The notes below the pieces were generated by a model that worked only from the letters and a program-made list of their open reading frames with translations, was not told the origin of the DNA and made no database searches. A DNA stretch of 64,000 nucleotides from NCBI RefSeq assembly GCF_030272615.1, contig NC_081408.1:619128476-619192475 (forward strand). The letters run 5' to 3'. The position numbers and the translations under genes are program-made. Source of the stretch: Cryptomeria japonica (Eukaryota; Streptophyta; Pinopsida; Cupressales; Cupressaceae). Shown here one piece after another: positions 24,431-34,720 of the stretch (its first letter is position 1; each line of letters starts with the position of its first letter).

Positions 24431-24563
24431 GTTGTATGGAGAATCAGGCTCCCATACATACTAGAAAAACACCAATTTTTTTAGATAAATGTCTTGAAGA
24501 AAATACAAAAAAATCAAAATAATAAAGAAAAATCATGCATCCAAACGATGAACAACCACTCCG

Positions 24564-24613
24564 GTGGCACTTTGGGTAAGTACGATGGTAAAAAACTGGC
24601 AAACATGTGCCAC
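24564..24613 (+). other. Conserved post-pol hairpin motif, G2 copy
   Basis: GTGGCAC (24564-24570) and GTGCCAC (24607-24613) are perfect inverted repeats around TTTGGGTAAGTACGATGG... The block is shared with G1 and G3. Confidence 0.65.
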
Positions 24614-25954
24614 TCATAAAAGTTATGGCTCCATTGTCTTTCAGAATTGTTGCGATCACATTCATTATCCACTCATCCATCCGTCAAACCATGGCTTGTT
24701 ATTGATCTGCAATCAAGGATAGTACTTCATGCGTCTTGCATCCCACTTTTTCATAGTCATGTCTAAACTGGGAGCAATGCTCTTAACCTATTGATGGAAG
24801 TGGATTCTACATTACTTGTGATCCATCGAGTTCAACATTCAAAAATGACTCACAAAGTCCAAAAACATTAAAAAACACTCACAAAATCCAAAAACATTTA
24901 AAAACACTCACAAAATCCAAAAGCATCATAAAATGTCAAAACTCAATCAAAACATAGTAACACATTATACATACGCATCAAAACAGACATCAAACAAATA
25001 TTTTGAGATACTCAAAATGATGGTCACTTATCAAATCAACCAAATAATCAATAGGTACACACAACTATCTTAACAAGGATGCATCCTTCCTTACCAAAAC
25101 AAAGACATGATAAATATTTTCTTTGACAAGAAAATTGTGTTTAAGCTATCAAGTACTTGGTCAGTTTGATAAGTTATTTATTCATTTAGATCCAGGTTCC
25201 TCCCCTACTCTGGGATATCCACAAGTGATTAGAGTAGCTGGGGTGGTTCCTAAGTATCATTTTGTTTGTTCTCTGTGAATTATTCCAATGAAGTTCTGGG
25301 GTATGTACTAATGGTGTCTACGTGGGAAGTTCACTAAGCTACGTGATCATATGCAAAAATCTAGTCATGGATCACTATGGCTTACTGAATACAATGTATA
25401 GCTCGACCATCTGAGCATGAACCATTATGGGGGGTCGATATTCTTTGTCTATGCTGCTTGCTTACAGGTACAATGCTCCAAACTTGGTTCCTACTACCTC
25501 ATCCAAGATTGATACTACCATGCTCAATGATGAAAAATAAAAGCACTATAGATCATCATTCCATCTCATCTGTATATGTTTCATTCCATTGCATCTTCTT
25601 TCATAGGAATGGGTCCTTGGTCCTCCATGTCTTCTATCTAACATTGAATCCCCCCCCTCACCCTCCCCATCTTGATCATCAACATCATCATAATCCCTTC
25701 ATCGGTTCCCATCAACCCAATTAAGTTAGTTACTCTATCTACACAAGTCCATCGACTCACACACACCTTGACTATCAACAGATCTCTGATCAAGTATCTT
25801 CGGGTCTCAACAGGTAATCGATTATGGCCAACCTAGACTACAATAAGCATTTAGCATAATGACCTAGTCTCAACAGGGCTGCCATGATTCCCCACAACCA
25901 TCCATCACATGCACACACTATCAATTGATCAACCAATCAAACACAATCATAATG

Positions 25955-26120
25955 GACAATTACATCAATTGTCTAAGTCTCAATGAGTATTTTGCGTCAG
26001 ATACCTTGACTTCATCAGACAATTACATCAATTGTCTAAGTCACTAACAGGTCACTTTGACTCACTTACTCAGACTTTATCATGTCCAAGCAAACAACTG
26101 ACATCAATTGTCATGCTTTG
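25955..26120 (+). repeat. Palindromic ATCAATTGTC repeats in G2
   Basis: GACAATTACATCAATTGTCT occurs at about 25955 and 26020, with a shorter variant near 26098. Each contains ACAATT...AATTGT. The place corresponds to the PMD leader of G3, which has a quite different array. Confidence 0.7.
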
Positions 26121-26403
26121 ACTCGATCAGGGCAATTAAACTGATTGCACCAGATTGTCCAGCCAATTTTGATCAATTGTATAGTATCACTCAAAAGCAC
26201 AAACACCACATTTGCACCATCTCTCCTGCATGACCTAAGGGTACTCACTGGCTTGCCATTTCTCTGTATTCACTCCTTTTTCTTCCATTCTTTCACCATT
26301 ATTGCTCATTTCTTCTATTCTACCTCCCCTCCACTTCTTTCTCTTTTTCGAGAGATCAACCGATTTTTCAAAAAAATTTGACCCATCTCTCAAGGGGGCA
26401 TAC

Positions 26404-27824
26404 TAATGAATAATGATGAACAACAAATACCCTAACTAGTACTAAAGAGGGGGGGGGGGTGAATCAGTACATAAAAAAAAATTCTCTACAACTTATCAAA
26501 TTAAAACAATGCTAACCGGTTGTCTTCATTACTGAACTTAACCATGGCAATATTGGTTAAACACAGTAAGACTTCAGACAACTTAAACCTGTAAAATTGA
26601 ACGCTTCAAATATCATTCAATACTTGATAACTACTTCACCCATAAACATATGCATGAGATGTATCAATAATATCATAACCATTAGCTCCGCATGCATAAT
26701 TACCTAAACAAAGAATACTTAATCATCACATGAAAAATGCACAACTCATGACACACAATTTTTTCACGTGGAAACCCAAATGGGAAAAACCATGGTGGGG
26801 ATGAATACCCACAAGCTTGTTTTGACCTCTTTTGAAGCTCACTCTGTTAGGAGCCTAGTCTAGTTAAAGAATTTAAAATAAGGTTCTGCTAGGAACCAAC
26901 CATGTTAAAGATCACCCGGTTAAGGGATGGCTATATAACCTGTTAAAGGTTACCTTGCTAGAGGATTTAAAGAACTCAATGAACTAGAATCACCTGGTTA
27001 GAGGTTTTATAATAAGCCTGTTAAAGCTACCTGGTCAAGGTATTTTGCTTCTGTTGAAATGGTTAGAAGACAGGTAAAACTCTGATCCGATAACAACACT
27101 ATATGCTAAGGAAGATCCTTTTCAGTTCCTCTACTCTGCAATCACACTCTGTAGTTTTCACTCACTATTCTAGCATGTATCTCATCACTCAGATACACAC
27201 ACAAATTTTGCCAACACTTACAATAACAAATATCATCGACCTTATAGACAACAATTAGGTCAGTAACATAAACCCTAAACCCTAAGTATTTAGGTTTACT
27301 ACTATAAGTGGTCCAATCCTGACCGTCCAAACACATTACATAGAATGAAACAATCTCAATCAAATCACAAGTCATTCTGCATCGTCCATTCTTCACCGTA
27401 CATAGAAATCAGTCACCCATCACGTTTTCTTCTCATACCACTAAGAAGTATGTTCATTCTTGAGGTACACATTAAATGTAGTCGATCTTCATATGCAAGA
27501 TCCTCAAGGAATACCTTCATGTGCACAAAAATGACGTGGCATCTTGATCTCATCCTTATTTCTTAGCTAACTCATCACAAAATATCATTGGTTGCATCAT
27601 ACAAGCTAGATTGCCAAACCAAAAACCCTAGAGCTGAGACTACCAACTGGTAGTCCCACTTAGTGAAACCTTGACACCGGTTCACTACATCTCTTCATAC
27701 TGGTTCTCCAACTTGATCATCAATAACAACTTCTTCCATTCTTCATACCAGTTGACCTGTACTTATTGACATCAATGACAACATATATTATTATATTATC
27801 ATACCGATTCATCATATGCCAAAA
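26404..27824 (-). mobile_element. Solo Copia-like LTR in the G2 3' region
   Basis: A complete LTR of the C4 type (compare 49851-51243) with no internal part. Target duplication CATAC at 26399-26403 and 27825-27829. The homologous G3 site (about 30878-30892, GGTATGTCCCCC) is empty. It contains the Copia LTR motif at 26766-26797 and a G-run near 26449-26459. The LTR start reads TTTTGGCA instead of TGTTGGCA. Such solo LTRs arise by recombination between the two LTRs of one copy. Confidence 0.9.
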
Positions 27825-27927
27825 CATACCACCCATTAAATTAACATTTATGGGGCATATTTCTTCACACCTATTTTTTTTTATTTGAAATGACATGATA
27901 AACCACACCGTCTCAAAGAGGGGCAAA
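27825..27927 (+). other. G2 end segment with polypurine tract
   Basis: CATACCACCCATTAAATTAAC resumes G2 after the solo LTR and matches G3 inverted (30780-30890). AAAGAGGGGCAAA at 27915-27927 is the polypurine tract. Confidence 0.85.
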
Positions 27928-29353
27928 TGTAGTCACATAAATCTATCCATCTAATTAAATGAATATTTAACATTTATTTGATTAATAAACCAACCAGTCA
28001 CTAGTTAATTAAATTAATATTTAATTAATTCATCCTCAACCATTCTCCTATTAATTAAATAAATTATTCAATTTATTTTCAATTAATTCATTAAACCAAA
28101 TTCACAATCAATTAAATGAATAAATCCTATTTATTTAATTTAATCCCCTTTCCTCTTTTAAATAAATAATTAAAACATTTATTTAAATCATTTAATCCCC
28201 CCCACTTGCATTCTCCTACAAATACAAGTTGCAACCACAATTGAAATAAATTAATTTTAATTTAATTTAAATCCTATTTTCTCTCACCCACCAAACCCAC
28301 TTGCAATCCTAAATCCCCTTCTAGACCCTTCTAACCACTTTCTAATCATTCCTAATTAGCCTAATCCATCCCCTAATTATTGTCACATTCCTAAGTAGCT
28401 TTAAGTCATTTTTTCAAAGCCTCCAAAGTCTTTGAAAAGCATTTAACGCTTTATGTGTTCAACAATCTAACCCCTAAAGTCTTCCAAACCACTAATGGCT
28501 CTTACATGACCATGAATGGCTCTTATATAACCATTTATGGTTAAATCCACTTGCTCCCATGGTTAGATACTTTACATCTAACTCAATCCTCATTTGACCC
28601 ATGGGTCTCTTCAAGCATTTATTGCTTTGACCATGGTTATCCTCACTAACTCTTGCACAAAAGTTTATCCATTGGATAAAGATATTATTTATTAGATAAT
28701 GGCTTTATTCTTTCAACTCAACATTAACCTTACCTCCCAAGATAACCCTCCAGTCATGTCAAGCATTTAATTCTTATTTACTCTCCTCTCAACCCATCTC
28801 TTGTTGACATTTGTCATCCTGGGATTGGATTGAAAGCCCTCACATAGATCATAAACCCCTCAATCCTGACCCTTGTTGAGATTACTCAATCTCAACCCTC
28901 CATTGCTTCATTTTACCTATAAATAGAGCTCATTTCTTCATAATGCAGATCCTAAAAACTTGTATGCATCTAACTCATAGTGAATTTTAGAGAGCATTCT
29001 AGCATAACTCACATTGTCTTTTGGCTAAAATTAATCTTAGTTAATTACATAATATCTCATATTTAAGTTTGTTTTACACTTGCATTTCATAGTTTAAAGC
29101 ATTTTCAATCTTGAATCTCCATAAGACATCCAAAATAGTGCAAAAAGATACTGAAAGCTACACTCATTTGGGAACTTGGCGAGGAGAAGAACAAGAGAGG
29201 AGAAGCTACAAGCATGGTGGAAGGCATTTGGAGATGTCTTAGAGAATTTATTTTCTTTGTTAAGCTCTCTATTTTTCTTTTAGTGTCTCTCTTCATATGC
29301 TTGCTTATGATAGTGTTTGATTGTTGATTTTCTAACACTAACAATTGGTTTCT
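27928..29353 (+). repeat. 3' LTR of G2 (LTR B), cut short
   Basis: TGTAGTCAC start, aligned with LTR A up to AATTGGTTTCT, then it stops. The last 60 or so bases of LTR A have no counterpart, and G3 DNA begins with TGCAAATAGG. TATA box at 28918-28926. Together with 29354-30779 it forms a large inverted repeat. Confidence 0.88.
28918..28926 (+). promoter_or_regulatory. TATA box of LTR B
   Basis: TATAAATAG, conserved with LTRs A and C. Confidence 0.6.
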
Positions 29354-30779
29354 TGCAAATAGGATTAGAAAATCTGTTTGATGGCGACACACACAAGAAC
29401 CAAGGAGAAAACGTTAGTGTTAGCAACCAAAGATTATTTGAAACAGGCATATCAAGAGAGATATTCAGCATGAAATAAAAAACATACAAACATAGAATAG
29501 ATAAACTATGCTCCTCCAAATGCTAACCAAGATGCTCATAGTTGCTCCTCCCTTGTTCCTCTCCTCTCCAAGTTCCCAAATGAGTGTAGCTCTCAATAGA
29601 TTTTTTCTCTATTTTTTGGATGTTTTATGGAGTTTCAAGAGTATAAACTGAATGATCATGAAAATGCAAATGTGAACAAGCTAAAATGATATATTAGGTA
29701 ATTAACTAAGATTAATTTTAGCCCAAAATGACAATGTGAGATGATTGTGCTAAATACTCTCTAAAATTCACTATAAGCTAGATGCATACAAGTTTTCAGG
29801 AACTGGATTATGAAGAAATGAGCTCTATTTATAGGTAAAATGGAGCAATGGATGGTTGAGATTGAGTAATCTCAACAAGGGTCAAGATTGATGAGTTTAA
29901 GATCCATGTGAGGACTTTCAATCCAATCCCAAGATGACAAATGTCAACAAGAGATGAGTTGAGAGGAGAGGGAATAAGAATTAAATGCTTGACATGACTT
30001 GAGGGTTAACTTGGGAGGTAAGGTTAATGTTGAGTTGAAAGAATAAAGCCATTATCCAATAAATAATGTCTTTATCCAATGGATAAACTCTTGTGCAAGA
30101 GTTAGTGAGGATAACCATGGTCAAAGCAATAAATGCTTGAAGAGACCCATGGGTTACATGAGGGTTGAGTTAGAGGTAAAGTCTCTAACCATGTGGGTGA
30201 GTTGAGTTAACCATTAATGGTCATGTAAGAGCCATTAGTGGTTTGGAAGACTTTAGGGGTTAGTTTGTTGAACACATAAATCATTAAACGCTTTTCAAAG
30301 ACTTTGGATTCTTTGAGAAGTGACTCCAAGTTGCATAGGAATATGACAATAATTAGGAATGATTAGAAGGTGGTTAGAAGGGTCTAGAAAGGGATTTAGG
30401 ATTGCAAGTGGGTTTGGTGGGTGAGGGAAAATATGACTTAAATTAAAATAAAATTAATTTATTTCAACTTGTGGTTGCAACTTGCATTTGTAGGAGAATG
30501 CAAGTGGGGGGTTAAATGATTTAAATAAATGTTTTAATTATTTATTTAAAAGAGGAAAGGGGATTAAATTAAATAAATAAGATTTATTCATTTAATTGAT
30601 TGTGAATTTGGTTTAATGAATTAATTGAAATAAATTCAATAATTTATTTAATTAATAGGAGAATGTTTGAGGATGAATTAATTAAATGTTAATTTAATTA
30701 ACTGTTGGCTAGTGGGTTTATTAATCAAATAAATATCAAATATTCATTTAATTAAAATGGACAGATTTGTGTTACTATA
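29354..30779 (-). repeat. 3' LTR of G3 (LTR C)
   Basis: Minus-strand LTR starting TATAGTAAC (TG changed to TA) at 30779 and ending CTATTTGCA at 29354. It aligns with LTRs A and B; the last 150 bp or so are more diverged. TATA box on the minus strand at 29825-29833. Confidence 0.86.
29825..29833 (-). promoter_or_regulatory. TATA box of LTR C
   Basis: TATAAATAG on the minus strand, matching LTRs A and B. Confidence 0.6.
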
Positions 30780-30792
30780 TTTGCCCCTCTTT
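30780..30792 (-). other. Polypurine tract of G3
   Basis: AAAGAGGGGCAAA on the minus strand, adjoining the LTR C start. Confidence 0.8.
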
Positions 30793-31333
30793 GAGACGGT
30801 GCAGTTGATCGCGTCGTTTCAAAGAAAGAAACATAGTTGTGAAGAAATATGCCCCATAAATGTTAATTTAATGGGTGGTATGTCCCCCCTCGAGAAATAG
30901 GCCAAAAAATTTCAAAAAATTGGGCGATCTCATGAAAAATAACGAGACTTGGCGAGGAGGTAGAAGAGAAGAATTTACCAATCCCGGTGAAAAAATAGAA
31001 GAAATCAGACATAAAACAGAGAAATGGGAAGCACTGGAAGTTAATCGAGACCACGATGGTGAGCAGGGTAAAATTAGGGTTAGGGCGAAGGGTATATATG
31101 GGGCTGAAGGGGTAAAACTAGGGTCATGTGCATCTATCTCCATAGCGATTTAGAGCTTTGATAGTGACTTCTTGGAAAGAGCGTGCAACAGTCAGGATGC
31201 CAGTAACCATAGCAGATCATCGGCTAGAGCAAGTCTGGTGATTCCAGCGACCAGATGACTACAGACCAGTGGTACACAAATTGGAATTTGTGCTTTTCAC
31301 GCATTTTTGATGTTTTTTTTCAAGCATCCAAGT
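30793..31333. other. G3 region between the 3' LTR and the leader array
   Basis: About 540 bp, non-coding by inspection. The part next to the LTR aligns inverted with G2 (27825-27914 and 26200-26403). It contains the empty site matching the G2 solo LTR insertion and the candidate PMD promoter at 31068-31099. Confidence 0.6.
31068..31099 (+). promoter_or_regulatory. Candidate promoter of the G3 PMD gene
   Basis: TTAGGGTTAGGGCG (reverse of a telo-box) followed by GGTATATATGG (TATA-like, 31093-31099), about 815 bp before the PMD start codon and pointing toward it. Telo-box plus TATA is common in plant promoters; use here is inferred. Confidence 0.4.
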
Positions 31334-31625
31334 TCAGTCAAGACAATAGTGCTAAAACTCTATTTTAGCACTGTTGTCACTTTAATTAGCGCTTTTGTGC
31401 CGCTATAGTGCTATTGCCTAGTGGTTTTAGTGCTTTTGCAAGGTTTAGCACATTCTTATAGTTGTTTTAGCACTATTGTAGTTTTAGTGTGATCGAGTCA
31501 GTCTTGTAGCGCTATTGCTCAGAAATGGTATCCTTGTGCAATGGTTTTAGCGTGATTGGTTTTGTAGTGCTAATATGTAGTTGTTTTAGCGTGATTGTTA
31601 GTAGAATAGCACTATTGTCTGAAAA
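31334..31625 (+). repeat. Degenerate TTTAGCGCTATTG array before the PMD gene
   Basis: About twelve variants (TTTAGCACTATTG, TTAGCGCTTTTG, GTAGCGCTATTG, TTTAGCGTGATTG) spaced 20-30 bp, in the same direction as the PMD gene. The consensus is the same as in the G2 gag-pol leader array at 3318-3610. Confidence 0.78.
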
Positions 31626-31908
31626 ATAGATGCCTCATTATTAGAAAAATAATCTCCTCATGTCGATGGTGGATGGATGGATAGGTTAGTTGTTCTGAAC
31701 CATAGCAACCTTGTTGAGACTAGGTCATTATGATAAATGCCTGTTGTAGTCTAGGTGTGCCATGATTGCTTACCTGTTGAGACCTGAAGATACTTGATAA
31801 GAGTATCTATTGATATTCTAGGTTTAAACTTTAAGAAAGTTTGAAACAAAACAACTGATGATGATGTGGATGTGTGATGATGTGTAGGAGGATCTTCCCA
31901 TCTTACAG
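31626..31908. other. Spacer between the array and the PMD start
   Basis: AAGGTT...GAGACTAGGTCATTATG and neighbouring words (31700-31820) are conserved, inverted, in G2 at 25780-25890. No coding content seen. Confidence 0.5.
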
Positions 31909-33840
31909 ATGTGGGAGAGGCATCCAGCTATGCAGCAGTTGAGAGATCGATTGACAGAGGCCAAGATTGATTGCATTGCATCGATAGGCCTTTATGATGT
32001 GATGTACATTCTCATGATTCAGACGAATCATGACTTGATGACAGCATTAGCGGAGTGGTGGCACAGTGAGACTTGTACATTCCATCTAGCTATCGGGGAG
32101 ATGACTGTGACACTAGAAGATGTGTAGCGGATCTTACACATCCCTATCCAAGGGAATCTTCTGACATATGACCGAGCATGAGGGACAATAGCTATACAAT
32201 GGAATTTTGATGATGATGTGTTTATTCATGATGGCTCAGTAAAGTGGGAGGAGATAGTTGCATTATATGAGCCACTTCCAGCTATACTATCAGGGATTGT
32301 TGGGGGCCTACTCTGCCCTGATCGACGTTCACATGGACTGGCCATGGGTTGGGGCTAGGTTATAGAGAGGATGGTGACTGGGGGGACCCGCTTTGCATGG
32401 GGACCATGCATGTTGGCACATTTATATTAGGAGTTGCATGGGCTTGTGTACCGAGAGATGAGTTCTCTATGAGTTGAGATCACTCTGCTGCATATCTGGG
32501 CATAGGAGCACCTACCCCTAACATGACCTGTTAGTCTGAGATTTAGGGTAGTGGATCAACCCTATGTGTATATGTATGGAGGTATGATGAGTTAGCCCCA
32601 CCTAACAAACTTAGAGTGGTGGCAATGGGCATTAGATGATCTAGATATAGTGATCTGGAGGCCCTATATTGAGTGTGAGCCCTGGGATGATGATGCAGAG
32701 GCCTTGCCTTATGTATTTATGAAACAGTACTTGATTGGTAGAACATCCTACAATGTGGAGAGACAGGTACCTGACAAAGTGATGAGGCAGTTTGGTCAGA
32801 GGGAGGAATTGCCAAGTGGATCAAGGGAGTATGCACGGGCGGTACGGGAGAGATTCTAATGGGGGGTAGTGTTACCATATGATCAGGCCTTAGTAGAGTT
32901 TCAGACTTTATATGTGAGACCATGGCATATGAAGCTAGGGATTGTAGATGCAGGGGTTACAGATGAGTACACACAGTACATTACTGCACATCCCATTCCA
33001 TGTATATCAGATTTGGCAGAGCTGATTCCAAATTTTGAGGATGATAGGAGATAGAGATGGAGGAGGAGAGGAGGGCGAGGACTTGTAGTAGTTGGACAAA
33101 GTAGGGGAGGTGATGGAGGAGGAGGTGGTGGAGGAGGAGGTGGGGTGGTGGATTTGGAGGTGGTGGTGGGTTTGGAGGTGGAGGTAGATGGTTACAGTGG
33201 AGAGGGAGAGGCAGGCAGCCATTGCAACTATCACAGGGGCCTTTGATGTAGGGAGCAGTCAGATTAGGTGGCAGGGATATGGGGGAGGGAGAGGCACCTA
33301 TGGATATGAAAGAGGGAGCCACTAGTGTAGGAGCGGGAGCTACAAGTGGAGGAGCGGATCTGATGGGTATGGGAGGAGGAGATCTGCGAGATTAGATGAT
33401 AGCATTTTTGCAGACTCGGTTGGAGGATATGGAGGCAGAGGTTGTAGCTAGAGATGTTCAGCTATTTGCACAAGAGTCAAAGTTGATTATAGTGTTGTGA
33501 GAGAGAGATGAGGCAGTTGATAGGGTGATCTAGCTGCAGGGGAGAGTATGATCCTTGGAGGGAGTACAGGGACCTAGGTCGTTGACTGATTCATTGGTGA
33601 GGGAGTTATGACAGGCAGGTGGAGAGGTTGACTATTGGCGGGGTCTATATGAGTAGGTGGTGTCATCCAGTCAGCGGGCACTAAGCTATTCATAGATGCG
33701 TTGGGCGAGATCAGAGCGACCTTAGAGGATGCAAAGCAGTGGTGGTGTGATGGGTCCTCCATGACGAGATAGTGTAGGTGGTGCAGGGGGTAGTGGTGGA
33801 GTAGGTGGTGATGGGGGTGCAACATCTAGCTAGAGTGCCA
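31909..33840 (+). pseudogene. Plant-mobile-domain (PMD) gene of G3, antisense to gag-pol
   Basis: One frame from ATG 31909 to at least 33054, then into a Gly-rich stretch (about 33100-33190) and a C-terminal coiled-coil segment (LQTRLEDMEAEVVARD, about 33409-33460) ending near 33840. PMD marks: ALAEWWHSETCTFHL, GEMTVTLEDV, RFAWGPCMLAHLY, LLHIWA, VIWRPY, QYLIGRTSYNVERQVP, KVMRQFGQREELP. Many stops are TAG or TGA at places expected to be Trp, Gln or Arg. The gene lies between pol and the 3' LTR in opposite orientation. Extra antisense genes in this position are known for Tat-lineage elements; function is unknown. G2 has lost it; G1 has a diverged copy. Confidence 0.85.
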
Positions 33841-33854
33841 TTTGAGAGAGTTGT

Positions 33855-34720
33855 ATGTATTTTATTACATTGTCATTTTGGACTCTGACTTGGATGGCTC
33901 TTGGTAGCCGATATTTTTTACATCACTGTACTCTGATACATGTATGTTTTTGTGAGATGATATATGATGTGATAAATGAAGAGATTCCATATTTTGTGAT
34001 GATATGCATTTTGATGATATGTATGGGTTTATGCAGGATGATGAATTATGATTTATGCTTAGATGGATGTTTTTACTTGCTAGATGTATATGATGATGAG
34101 ATGATTTCTATATGCATGTTTATGATGATTTTATGATGTCTATATGCATGTTTATGAATCTAATGCTAACATGTGGATGTAGATTAATATACATATGATT
34201 CGTTGTTGTATTGTTTTATGTATGGAATGCCATGATGATGATGTATGCAAAATGATGAATGAATGATGTGGACTATGAGATAGATAGTACTTGTGTGTAT
34301 GTTGATAAAATGATGACATGCAGCCGTGTTTGATATGGTGAAATGAAATGAATGAATGAATGGTATATGTAAATGTGTATAGATGAATGCAAAAAATGGA
34401 TAAACAAATGGTAATTCAAATGTTTATATGATGATTTCTAAATGAATGCACTTTTAATGGCTAAATAAATGGTAGTAAATGATGCAAAATTTATACAAAT
34501 GAATCTAAATGCCTTTATTGAGCAATGATGAAATGATGTGAATGCAAGTAACCGATAATGAATGCAACTAAATGATATTAAATGCACTTAAATGAATATT
34601 TAAAATGGATGTAATGAACCTATATGTAAGTAAATGATATTGAACTAGATGCATTTAAATGCAACTAAATGTAACGATAATCATGATATCATGTGTTTAT
34701 GATAGATGAATGCAAGTTGG
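33855..34720. repeat. Low-complexity ATGATG / AAATGAATG region
   Basis: Dense, irregular repeats of GATGAT, ATATGATG and AATGAATGCA over about 850 bp downstream of the PMD gene. Short frames here follow the repeat and are not genes. Confidence 0.75.

Larger units (their letters stand above)
24431..26403. other. G2 region between pol and the solo LTR
   Basis: Non-coding. To about 25600 it aligns (inverted) with G3 34860-35997; from about 25780 it aligns with G3 near 31820-31690, and the last 150 bp with G3 30890-31150. The roughly 3 kb of G3 in between, which holds the PMD gene, is missing here. Short repeats ACTCACAAAATCCAAAAACA lie near 24848-24930. Confidence 0.7.
1754..29353 (+). mobile_element. 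Ty3/Tat-type LTR retrotransposon G2, interrupted
   Basis: 5' LTR 1754-3229, primer site near 3235, gag-pol in one frame 17205-24430, polypurine tract 27915-27927 and 3' LTR 27928-29353. The Tat lineage is inferred from two successive RNase H domains, the second of archaeal type, before integrase. It is split by G1 (3883-15028) and by a solo Copia LTR (26404-27824); without these it is about 15 kb. The 3' LTR breaks off about 60 bp short where G3 begins. Compared with G3 it has lost the antisense PMD gene between pol and the 3' LTR. Every domain carries stop codons, so it is dead. Confidence 0.88.

Noticed and set aside
33007-33322. His/Pro/Ser-rich minus-strand frames
   Set aside because: Reverse phases of the Gly-rich GGTGGAGG tract in the PMD gene.
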